Both the position numbers and the translations under genes were made by a program. Source: PALSA-1006 sp037140475 (lineage in GTDB: Bacteria > Pseudomonadota > Gammaproteobacteria > Burkholderiales > Gallionellaceae). Taken from it: a stretch of 64,000 bases of DNA. Numbering within the stretch: the first letter of the stretch is position 1; every line of letters begins with the position of its first letter. The notes under the pieces were generated by a model that was not told the origin of the DNA, searched no databases, and was given only the letters and a program-made list of their open reading frames with translations. Below are positions 1-12,953 of the stretch, one piece after another. Location of the stretch: contig JBAXEJ010000005.1 in the NCBI GenBank assembly GCA_037140475.1, positions 1-64,000 of the forward strand. The letters are read 5' to 3'.

Positions 1-73
1 CTTTTACGGCAGGCTACCATCTTAAATTACTGTCTGATTTTTGGGGTCCACTTTAACTTAACACGAACATCTT

Positions 74-97
74 ACCACTAGCCATGTAGCTAGTGGT
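74..97. promoter_or_regulatory. 9-bp perfect inverted repeat upstream of the first regulator gene
   Basis: The arms ACCACTAGC and GCTAGTGGT are separated by six bases. No T-run follows, so it does not look like an intrinsic terminator. A TAGAAT hexamer at 117-122 could be a -10 box for the gene starting at 161, which would put the repeat over the -35 region like an operator. The -35 match itself is poor. The repeat is seen directly; its role is inference. Nothing else is recognisable in positions 1-160. Confidence 0.4.
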
Positions 98-160
98 GAA
101 ACCGGATATCCCCTATTAGAATCAGGAAAACCTTGGGGCCTTAAATACAGAAAGATAAAT

Positions 161-1290
161 ATGAGCAGCAAACCTTCGATTCTATTAGTTGAGGATGACG
201 ACTTCGCCGCCATGGTGACGGTAGAAATGCTCTGCGCTGATTACGATATTCACGCCGTCGAGAGCGGACAAGCCGCCTTGGATTACCTCACCCAGCAGCA
301 ACCCGATTTGATTATTTTGGATGTAGAGATGGACGGCATATCAGGCTATGAAGTATGCCGTGCCCTTCGCGACGACCCGATGATTGAACAAATGCCGGTG
401 ATATTTCTCTCTGGCAAAGTCACCGAAGAAGATCGCTTGAACGGCTATGAAGCAGGTGGCGATGATTACCTCACCAAACCCGTTTCTGGCGATGAATTAC
501 GCGCGAAAATTAAACTGGAGTTCACCAAATATATCGAGCGCCGCAAACTCAAGAGCGACCTCTCCAGCACCTTTTCTACTGCCATGACCGCGATGTCGAG
601 TTCGGCTGAAATTGGCGCTATCCTGCAATTCATGCGCACCAGTTATAGTTGCCCTGATTACGCCAGCCTATGCCGCGAAGTCATCAACACCATGAGTTCC
701 TACGGCTTATCCTCCAGCGTCAAAATTCACGGCCATCTCGGCGAAGCGGCTTTTTCCACCAATGGCGAATGCTCACCTTTAGAAAATTCTGTGCTGACTA
801 ATATGTCGAAGCAGGGCCGCCTGTTTGAATTTGGCATCCACACCTCGTGTAGCTATAAGCACATCACCCTCATTATGAAGAGTGATGCGCGCGCAGACCC
901 TGACCGCCACGGCCGCATGAAAGACAATATCGCGTGGCTGGCGGAAGCGGCCAATGAACGCATAATGGCGCTTGATGCTGAGGCCGTCGTAGCCACACAG
1001 AATGCCGCATTAATGACATTAACCGAGAGCATCCGCGTTGCCCTGCAAAATCTTGATTCGCGCCATCGCACTCAAGCCTTAAATCACAAACAAATTTTTG
1101 AGGAATTGCGAACGCGCTTTGATCGCTCCATGCTAAGCCTCGGCGTTACCAATTCGCAAGAAGATGAGCTCTCCGGCATGCTGCATGATGCCGCTCATAA
1201 AATTGAAGCACAGCACCAAGAAGGCGAGCAAATCGGCGCACAAATGGAATTGATCCTCCAACAGCTCGAACAAACCAGCAGGGCGGAAGC

Positions 1291-1294
<4 letters not shown>
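161..1294 (+). CDS. Response regulator with uncharacterised C-terminal half
   Basis: A 377-residue protein with an N-terminal receiver domain (about residues 5-125): acidic pair near residue 12, phospho-acceptor Asp54 in LDVEM, and conserved Lys in LTKPV. The rest is not a known DNA-binding or enzymatic output. It may contain a degenerate GAF-like fold (about 150-250) followed by a helical tail with an SLGVTNSQE segment. The regulator at 28802-29953 has the same layout, including MRxSxxC and TNSQE motifs, so the two are paralogues. The ATG is preceded by a weak purine stretch. The downstream hybrid kinase starts with GTG overlapping this stop (GTGA), which implies translational coupling. It is probably a phosphorylation target or adaptor rather than a transcription factor. 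Confidence 0.85.
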
Positions 1295-6177
<4,883 letters not shown>

Positions 6178-6180
6178 CAC

Positions 6181-6272
6181 GTCGGACTAAAGTCCGACCT
6201 ACGAGACACGATGCTGGATTTGTGGGTTGGGCTTCAGCCCAACAGGAAGCGTCTGGCTAAAGCCTGACCTAC
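6181..6272. repeat. Cluster of three REP-like palindromes
   Basis: Three short hairpins lie between the hybrid kinase stop and the next gene: GTCGGACT-AA-AGTCCGAC (6181-6198) followed by CTAC; GTTGGGCT-TC-AGCCCAAC (6226-6243) preceded by GTGG; and an imperfect GTCTGGCT-AA-AGCCTGAC (6251-6268) followed by CTAC. The GTAG/GTGG foot (or its complement) next to an 8-bp stem matches the REP class associated with RAYT transposases. The same unit recurs at 25299, 32409, 32434, 49461, 57600 and 63015. It could stabilise or attenuate mRNA within the operon. Confidence 0.75.
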
Positions 6273-6291
6273 AAGAAAAAAAGGAGTGACA

Positions 6292-7185
6292 ATGTCTCAA
6301 ACCATTCTGATTATTGATGATGACGAAATTATTCGCCTGATCACACAAGACATTCTTGAGCAATCAGGCTACCTCGTAGAAACAGCAGAAGACGGCCTAG
6401 CGGGCTGGGAAAAGATTGACCGCGAACCCTCAAGGTTCGCTTTGATTTTGCTCGACAAACAAATGCCTCGCCTAAATGGTATCGGCCTATTGCGCCAGCT
6501 TAAAGCAGATAGCCGTTTCGACAATTTGCCAATCGTGATGCTCACCGGCGACAACTCGCCAGATGACATCAAGGAAGGACTCGCGGCGGGTGCTCATTAC
6601 TATTTGACCAAGCCCTCTCCGCATGAGGTCATCACTCAGGTCGTCAAAAATACGCTCGATACCTTTAACAAACGCCGCGAAATAAATGAGCTGGCAAAAA
6701 AACAGATTCACCATCTCAGCCTGTTACAACGCGCGGAATATCGCTACCGAACTTTGGATGAAGCAAAAGATTTGGCCCTAGTGCTCGCTGAAATCAGCGA
6801 AAACCCCACGCGCACGGTTAATGGGTATTTAGAACTACTCATTAACGCCGTTGAACATGGCAACTTGGGCATCACCTATGTTGAAAAAAGCGACATGCTG
6901 AGTAATGACGCATGGGAAGACGAAATCGAAACTCGACTGCAGCACCCAAATTACGCCGACCGCACCGTGCATGTCACCTTCGAGCGCACCCCCGAGGCCA
7001 GCACGGTCACCATCACCGACGAGGGTACAGGTTTTAATTGGCATGACTATCTCAACTTTAGCCCAGAGCGCGTGTTTGATTTGCATGGCAGGGGCATTGC
7101 CATGTCCAAACAACAAAGTTTTGATGCGTTGGAATATCAGGGCAACGGTAATTGTGTCGTGACTACCGTCAAGTTCATGAGTTGA
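6292..7185 (+). CDS. Receiver domain fused to RsbW-like anti-sigma-type ATPase
   Basis: A 297-residue protein. Residues 1-120 are a receiver (DDD at 9-11, Asp55 in LLDKQMP, Lys in LTKPS). After a helical linker, residues 155-297 form a stand-alone GHKL ATPase: N-box ELLINAVEHGN (Asn185), G1 box DEGTGF (243-248) and G2 box HGRGIAM (265-271). There is no HisKA dimerisation domain, so it should act like a serine kinase/anti-sigma factor of the RsbW/SpoIIAB type, gated by receiver phosphorylation. A GTG lies at 6286, but AAGGAG at 6281-6286 overlaps it and sits five bases before the ATG at 6292, so I chose the ATG. A plausible partner is a STAS protein such as 60857-61162, far away in the window. 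The domains are clear; the pairing is inference. Confidence 0.85.
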   Translation: MSQTILIIDDDEIIRLITQDILEQSGYLVETAEDGLAGWEKIDREPSRFALILLDKQMPRLNGIGLLRQLKADSRFDNLPIVMLTGDNSPDDIKEGLAAGAHYYLTKPSPHEVITQVVKNTLDTFNKRREINELAKKQIHHLSLLQRAEYRYRTLDEAKDLALVLAEISENPTRTVNGYLELLINAVEHGNLGITYVEKSDMLSNDAWEDEIETRLQHPNYADRTVHVTFERTPEASTVTITDEGTGFNWHDYLNFSPERVFDLHGRGIAMSKQQSFDALEYQGNGNCVVTTVKFMS

Positions 7186-7209
7186 AATTTTTGAATAGGG
7201 GTTTAACGC

Positions 7210-10200
7210 ATGCTAAGTTTTGGTGATTATTTTTTGAGCAGCGCTGTCGATCTACAGCAAGCTTATTCTTTCCAATACGACTACCCGATGGTGATCGCAT
7301 CAATTTTTATTGCGATCTTCGCATCGTTCTGTGCGCTTGAAATGACTGAACGCTTGGCACGGGGCGAACTACGCATTATGTGGCTTTCGCTGGGCGCATT
7401 AATTTTAGGCGCAGGCGTTTGGGCCATGCACTTTATCGGCATGCTGGCCTTCCGACTTGAGTGCGGTGTGACCTACGATATTTGGATTAGCGGCCTTTCT
7501 ATGCTGCCGGGAATTTTTGCTGCCGCTGTCGCACTTGATTTAATTGCCAAAGAAAAGGTTTCGAATTACCGCTTGATGTTCGCCGGCGTGATCATGGCAC
7601 TCGGCATCGGCGTTATGCACTACGCTGGCATGGCGGCGATTCAACTTGATGGGATTCTGCGCTACGATTTTTCTTTATTTTTGTTATCGCTGGTCGCAGC
7701 CGTGGTATTGGCGATAAGCGCACTCCGCCTTAAATTTTATATTGCGACACTCCCCTCTGGCCGCGTTCGCTACGTCTCTTCGCTATTCGGCGGCGTGGTG
7801 ATGGGTGGCGCAATTTCCTCTATGCATTACATCGCGATGGGGGCGGCATTTTTTGTCAATCAACATCCCGATGGAGAAGGACCACGCATCGTGGCGGCCA
7901 GCCCCACCATGCTTGCCATTGCCGTAGCCGGCGTGGCAATTGTGCTGATTATGGCAGGGCTAATTTTTACTTTCTTGGGAACGCGCATCGCCAATGCGCG
8001 CAACCGCATCGAAGCCATTTTAGCGACAACAAGCCACGGCTTTCTCCTCATGGATAAAAGCGGCGTAATCACCGAATGCAATAAGGCGATGGCCAATTTG
8101 CTCGGACAGCCCCCTGATTTCATTCTCAATAAGCACTTTCGCTACCTGATTACTTCCGACAATTTCTCTGCAATGCAGGGCAATTTTCAAATCGAGGGGA
8201 CCGTGCTGCGGGCCGATGGCACTGATTTACCGTGCATCATTCATGGCAATGCAGTGATGGATGAGCATGGCGAACTGTTGTATTCCTTTGCACTTTTTAG
8301 CGACATTACTGAGCGCAAGTTAGCGGAAGAACGTCTGAAAGAGGCGACGCTGGCAGCAGAAGAGGCGACCCGCATGAAATCGGATTTCTTGGCGAACATG
8401 AGCCATGAAATTCGCACCCCGATGAACGCAATTATTGGCTTGAGTCATCTGGTTTTAAAAACAGAGATGACCATTCGCCAGCATGACTACCTCAAAAAGA
8501 TTCAAGATTCGAGCCAGCACTTGCTCGGCATCATTAACGATATTTTAGATTTTTCTAAAATCGAAGCTGGCAAACTTTCGCTTGAGCACATCGAGTTTGA
8601 TTTAGAGAATGTGCTGGGTAATGTGTCGGGGTTGATCCATGAAAAAGCCAACGACAAAGGCTTAGAGTTGATTTTTGATGTGGCTGCTGACGTGCCCAAT
8701 ACGCTCATTGGCGACCCGTTACGACTGGGCCAAGTGCTCATCAACTTTGGCGCTAACGCCATCAAGTTCACCGAACAGGGTGAGATCGACATTGTGGTGC
8801 GCAAAGTCGAGGAGACAGAGCATGAGATCGTGATCAAAATGTCGGTGAAAGATACCGGTATCGGTTTGTCACCAGAGCAGTTAGATAAATTATTTCAATC
8901 ATTTCAACAAGCCGATACTTCAACCACGCGCAAATATGGCGGCACCGGTTTAGGCTTGGCCATCTGTAAAATTCTCGCAGAGATGATGGGCGGCGAGGTT
9001 GGCGTGAGCTCATCGTTGGGCCACGGATCTGAGTTTTGGTTTACTGCGCGTCTCGAAAAAACCAAACAGCGCCGCGAGTTAGTGCCACATCCAGATTTAC
9101 GTGGCAAACACGTGTTGGTGGTTGATGACAATGAGAATGCACGTTTAGTACTAACCGAACTACTGGAATCGTTAACCTTCAAGGTGAGCGAAGCACACTC
9201 AGGCAGCGAAGCGATTGAAGTCATCAAATATGCGTCCACTCAAGACAAACCTTTTGATGCGGTGCTGATTGATTGGCAAATGCCCAATATGGATGGCATT
9301 GAAACGGCTCGTGTCATTCGCGGCATTGGCCTTCACACCACTCCCAAACTAATTTTGGTCACTGCTTACGGGCGTGAAGAAGTATTACGGAGCGCCAGTC
9401 TGGCTGGCATTGATGAGGTACTCATTAAACCAATTAACGCCTCAACCCTTTTCGATTGCGTGGTGCGTACTTTTGCCAATGAAGTAGCCACTGAAAATAG
9501 CGAAGAAGCCCCGTCAAATACTGGTGAGACCGTCAATATCGACGACCTAGCGGGGGCCAGCATCCTAGTGGTGGAAGACAACGAAATTAATCAGCAGATT
9601 GCGCAAGAGCTACTTGAATATGCCGGCTTCGTGGTTGAAATCGCTATCCACGGCGAAGTAGCACTTGAAAAAGTTCAGCTTCAAAATTTTGATCTCGTGT
9701 TGATGGATATGCAGATGCCCGTGATGGATGGTCTAACCGCGACGATTGCGATTCGCAAGATTCAACGTCTTTCGAATCTGCCCATTGTCGCGATGACCGC
9801 GAATGCTATGCAGCAGGATCGTGAACGCTGCCTTGAAGCGGGCATGAACGATCATCTGCCCAAACCCATCGAGCCTAATCATTTGTGGTTGATGCTGCGC
9901 AAATGGATTAAGCCACGCGTGGCGCAAACGGCACCTCGTTCAATTGTCAAAACATCTGCGCAAAGCAAAACCACCCTACCTGTCGGCATTGCTCATTTGG
10001 ACATGGCCGCCGGCTTGCGCCGGGTTTTAGGCAACCGCACGCTCTACCTTTCGCTTCTGCAAAAATTCGCGGACACAGAAGCCGATGCCGTGAATCGCAT
10101 TCAGCAAGCGTTGGCGGCACAAGACTGGTCCACTGCGGAGCGAGCCGCTCACACGCTCAAAGGCTTGTCTGGCAATATCGGGGCGACAGAACTACAGGCC

Positions 10201-10578
10201 ACGGCAGAGCAATTAGAACAGTCGATTAAAAAGCATCTCTCCACAGAAATCATCCGTGAACAACTCAATGGACTGAACGATAAATTGCTCGCCCTGCTCG
10301 GCGAACTAAGAACACAGCTCTATCAAGCCGACCAGCAAGTAGCCGCCAACCTTGAAATTGATGCAGCGCACTTAGCAGAAGTCACGCAGCAACTCATGCA
10401 TTTATTGGCCGACGACAACGCCGATGCGGCAGACTATCTCGATGCACATAGCGAGCTATTGCGACAGGCTTTTCCTGAACGAATTAAGGCGATTAAAAAC
10501 GCGATCGCTCTATTCGATTTTCAACTCGGATTAACCGCACTACAAGAAGCCGTGGCAACACGAAAAATATCGGGTTAG
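7210..10578 (+). CDS. MHYT-PAS hybrid sensor histidine kinase
   Basis: A 1122-residue inner-membrane kinase. The N-terminal region (about 1-260) has seven hydrophobic helices and three MHYT motifs (MHFIGM, MHYAGM, MHYIAMG), a family proposed to bind a metal and sense a diatomic gas or copper. Then come PAS (about 265-375), HisKA with His399 in SHEIRTPMN, HATPase (about 505-630, with DTGIG and GGTGLGL boxes), receiver 1 (Asp688 in LIDWQMP), receiver 2 (Asp833 in LMDMQMP) and HPt (His981 in AHTLKG). A helical tail follows. Both receivers keep the acceptor Asp and the Lys. It starts 24 bases after the receiver-ATPase gene and ends nine bases before the REC-HD-GYP gene, so the three are probably co-transcribed. 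Confidence 0.93.
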   Translation: MLSFGDYFLSSAVDLQQAYSFQYDYPMVIASIFIAIFASFCALEMTERLARGELRIMWLSLGALILGAGVWAMHFIGMLAFRLECGVTYDIWISGLSMLPGIFAAAVALDLIAKEKVSNYRLMFAGVIMALGIGVMHYAGMAAIQLDGILRYDFSLFLLSLVAAVVLAISALRLKFYIATLPSGRVRYVSSLFGGVVMGGAISSMHYIAMGAAFFVNQHPDGEGPRIVAASPTMLAIAVAGVAIVLIMAGLIFTFLGTRIANARNRIEAILATTSHGFLLMDKSGVITECNKAMANLLGQPPDFILNKHFRYLITSDNFSAMQGNFQIEGTVLRADGTDLPCIIHGNAVMDEHGELLYSFALFSDITERKLAEERLKEATLAAEEATRMKSDFLANMSHEIRTPMNAIIGLSHLVLKTEMTIRQHDYLKKIQDSSQHLLGIINDILDFSKIEAGKLSLEHIEFDLENVLGNVSGLIHEKANDKGLELIFDVAADVPNTLIGDPLRLGQVLINFGANAIKFTEQGEIDIVVRKVEETEHEIVIKMSVKDTGIGLSPEQLDKLFQSFQQADTSTTRKYGGTGLGLAICKILAEMMGGEVGVSSSLGHGSEFWFTARLEKTKQRRELVPHPDLRGKHVLVVDDNENARLVLTELLESLTFKVSEAHSGSEAIEVIKYASTQDKPFDAVLIDWQMPNMDGIETARVIRGIGLHTTPKLILVTAYGREEVLRSASLAGIDEVLIKPINASTLFDCVVRTFANEVATENSEEAPSNTGETVNIDDLAGASILVVEDNEINQQIAQELLEYAGFVVEIAIHGEVALEKVQLQNFDLVLMDMQMPVMDGLTATIAIRKIQRLSNLPIVAMTANAMQQDRERCLEAGMNDHLPKPIEPNHLWLMLRKWIKPRVAQTAPRSIVKTSAQSKTTLPVGIAHLDMAAGLRRVLGNRTLYLSLLQKFADTEADAVNRIQQALAAQDWSTAERAAHTLKGLSGNIGATELQATAEQLEQSIKKHLSTEIIREQLNGLNDKLLALLGELRTQLYQADQQVAANLEIDAAHLAEVTQQLMHLLADDNADAADYLDAHSELLRQAFPERIKAIKNAIALFDFQLGLTALQEAVATRKISG

Positions 10579-10587
10579 GGGATAGCA

Positions 10588-11703
10588 ATGAACACGTTTG
10601 TAAAGATGCAAAAAGCAACCATCCTCGTCGTCGATGACACGCCGGCGAATCTTTCAATGATGAACGCCCTACTCAAAGATGACTATGTGGTGAAAGTAGC
10701 CAACAGCGGCACGCGCGCACTACAAATTGCCCATGCCGATGGGCCGCCTGATTTGATTTTGCTCGACATCATGATGCCGGAAATGGATGGCTACGAAGTG
10801 TGCCGGCAATTGAAACTCGATGTTCAGACTCGTGATATTCCAGTGATATTTTTAACGGCGAAATCTGAAGTCGATGATGAGCAGCATGGCTTAGAGTTGG
10901 GCGCTGTCGATTACATCACCAAGCCGATTAGCCCGCCCATTGTGATGGCGCGTGTCAGAAACCATTTAGCCCTTAAAGCTGCCGCAGATTTTTTGCGCGA
11001 TCAAAACGATTATCTGGAGCAAGAAGTTAAAAAACGTACTTGCGAGGTAATCGCCATTCAAGAGGCGACTATTCAAATCGTCACCTCATTGGCTGAAACG
11101 CGTGACGCAAGCACCGGCAATCACATTCGTCGCACGCAGTTTTACATCCAAGCGTTAGCAGAAAAACTAGCACAATCTCCGCGTTTTGCGGCCGATCTCG
11201 GGCCTCACGAGATTGAATCCATCATCAAATCTGCACCGTTGCATGACATTGGCAAGGTAGGCATTCCCGACAACATACTGCTTAAGCCAGGCCGACTTAC
11301 ACCCGAAGAATTTGAAATAATGAAAACGCACACCACGCTAGGGCGTGATGCGATTGAGAATGCTGAAGCGCAAATGGGTACCAAAATAGATTTTTTACAT
11401 ACCGCAAAAAACACTTCTTTTTCTCACCATGAAAAGTGGGATGGCTCAGGTTATCCGCAAGGCATATCAGGTGAAGCAATTCCACTCTCTGCCAGACTCA
11501 TGGCAGTCGCGGATGTCTATGATGCTTTATTGAACGAACGTGTTTACAAACCGGCAATCGCTCACGAAGCAGCATTAGCGATTATGCGTGAAGGTCGCGG
11601 CCGTCATTTTCAACCGGAGATACTCGACGCATTTTTGGAAATTCACGAAACGATCAGAGCGATAGCGACACGTTTTGCTGACAAGAAGGACGCACGCGCA
11701 TAA
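10588..11703 (+). CDS. Receiver-HD-GYP c-di-GMP phosphodiesterase (RpfG type)
   Basis: A 371-residue protein. The receiver (about 10-130) has DD at 16-17, Asp60 in LLDIMMPEMDG and Lys in ITKPI. After a helical linker comes an HD-GYP domain (about 155-360) with HD at 219-220 in HDIGKVGIPD and GYP at 288-290 in GSGYP. All signature residues are intact, so it should hydrolyse cyclic-di-GMP under phosphorylation control, as RpfG does. It is the last gene of the plus-strand signalling run, so the two hybrid kinases upstream are candidate phosphodonors. The next gene converges on it; the 66-base gap (11704-11769) has no strong terminator hairpin. Confidence 0.93.
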   Translation: MNTFVKMQKATILVVDDTPANLSMMNALLKDDYVVKVANSGTRALQIAHADGPPDLILLDIMMPEMDGYEVCRQLKLDVQTRDIPVIFLTAKSEVDDEQHGLELGAVDYITKPISPPIVMARVRNHLALKAAADFLRDQNDYLEQEVKKRTCEVIAIQEATIQIVTSLAETRDASTGNHIRRTQFYIQALAEKLAQSPRFAADLGPHEIESIIKSAPLHDIGKVGIPDNILLKPGRLTPEEFEIMKTHTTLGRDAIENAEAQMGTKIDFLHTAKNTSFSHHEKWDGSGYPQGISGEAIPLSARLMAVADVYDALLNERVYKPAIAHEAALAIMREGRGRHFQPEILDAFLEIHETIRAIATRFADKKDARA

Positions 11704-11769
11704 ACCAGCGTTTCCCTAGGATAAACCCAGACTGTTCATCCTGAAAAGCCGCAGTTCAAACCACCGAGC

Positions 11770-12627
11770 TCACAGTGCAAACAGTGAATTGGTGTAACGG
11801 CAGCGAGCTTCCACTCGACCAAACAGTTGGCGACTTTCTGTGTTCCACTTCAAGCCTAATTTGTCACAGGCGCCCGCTGAGATTTTAGTCACATGCGCCT
11901 CACTCCCACCCCCCAGCTCCAGCGCATTGCATAGCACTTCTGCCACATGCGTAATGGCAACCAAGGGCTCATTTAATGCAGTGTCAGGCGCATGGTGATG
12001 CTGTATCGCGGTGTAAATGCTTTTGGGCAATAACCATTGCTCAGCCATCCACGCGCCAATCGTTGAGTGATCTACGCCAAACGCCTCACGTTCAGGCCCT
12101 TCAATGCACACTGGGGGTTGCTGTGCTCTCCTCCAAACTTCGGCAAAGTCTTCTGCCCTAAAACACTGCAACCACAAGTGACCTAAATCATGTAGCAATC
12201 CTGCCATCAAAGCATGCTCCGGTGAAATAGGTGTCTCGATAAAGTGTGCAATTTCTTCGCAACACACGCCTACCGAGACACTATGTTTTATAAAAGTAGA
12301 ATGAATTTTAGAATTCGCTTCTCCGCAAAAACTATCAAAGCTACCGGCGATTGCAATGGAGCGCACCGGAGAAATGCCAATCAGTGAAATTGCCGTGTGA
12401 ATATCACCGATCGCACGTAAATTTTTAGTGCGCAGTGCAACCGCGTTCGCCATTGAAATGACGCGACTCGCGATGATGGGATCTTGCCCCACGTAGTCAA
12501 TCAACACATTCAAGTTCGCGTCAACATCGTCTATCGTTTCCAAAATACGCTGAATCACAGCGGGGAACGCTGGTAACAGTTTAGCTTTCTCCAACACCTC
12601 TTGGCGGCTGATGTGCGTGATGATCAT
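11770..12627 (-). CDS. HDOD domain protein (copy 1)
   Basis: A 285-residue HDOD protein (about residues 15-215). It shows the LPAFPAVIQRIL entry, a GQDPIIASRVI segment and LLHDLGHLWL, which resembles an HD motif. HDOD proteins are usually non-enzymatic signalling scaffolds. It is a close paralogue of 23940-24797, with the same length and the same upstream small gene. The ATG overlaps the small gene's end on the minus strand, and the small gene itself overlaps the histidine kinase before it, so the three should be translated together. Its molecular role is unknown. It is the terminal gene of a long minus-strand operon containing a GGDEF cyclase. Confidence 0.85.
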   Translation of the reverse strand: MIITHISRQEVLEKAKLLPAFPAVIQRILETIDDVDANLNVLIDYVGQDPIIASRVISMANAVALRTKNLRAIGDIHTAISLIGISPVRSIAIAGSFDSFCGEANSKIHSTFIKHSVSVGVCCEEIAHFIETPISPEHALMAGLLHDLGHLWLQCFRAEDFAEVWRRAQQPPVCIEGPEREAFGVDHSTIGAWMAEQWLLPKSIYTAIQHHHAPDTALNEPLVAITHVAEVLCNALELGGGSEAHVTKISAGACDKLGLKWNTESRQLFGRVEARCRYTNSLFAL

Positions 12628-12953
12628 TATTCGCTCCGATAAACCAAAACTTGGTCAAAAAAACTGGCCATCGTGGGGTTGCTTAAATCGGCCCCCTCAA
12701 AAATTTTCATCACCCGCTTCGCTGCCGCCGCGGCATCTACCGCGATCTGCTCATCCGGTCGAGAATCCGCCTCCAACACAAAAAGCGCTTGCGCACCATG
12801 TGCGACAAGCTGATGTAAGCTATCGTCGTTGAGCTCATGTCCTATCGGCAGTGACAAACTCAAGTAGCCGTGATTGATGACACGTACTGGCGCACCAAGC
12901 ACCATACCTGGCTCAACCTCAAACAGAGGTAGGTATCTAGGCCTTGTTCTCAT
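12627..12953 (-). CDS. 108-residue partner protein of HDOD (copy 1)
   Basis: A small soluble protein starting MRTRPRY, with an EPGMVL motif (about residues 13-18), a HG-L-SLP-GH-L pattern (about 28-41) and a C-terminal ADLS-TMA-F-Q-YRS pattern. It resembles the short N-terminal module of some HD-GYP proteins (L-GMVL ... G-LL--G--L), here as a separate chain. The paralogue at 23617-23943 also lies directly upstream of an HDOD gene and overlaps it. The start overlaps the 3' end of the kinase gene by 17 bases. I do not recognise a named family; the conserved pairing suggests a complex with the HDOD protein (inference). Confidence 0.8.
   Translation of the reverse strand: MRTRPRYLPLFEVEPGMVLGAPVRVINHGYLSLSLPIGHELNDDSLHQLVAHGAQALFVLEADSRPDEQIAVDAAAAAKRVMKIFEGADLSNPTMASFFDQVLVYRSE

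Noticed and set aside
1..60. TGTCTGATTTTTGGGGTCCACTTTAA looked like the terminal repeat of an insertion sequence.
   Set aside because: Only one end is in the window and no transposase is visible, so it cannot be supported.
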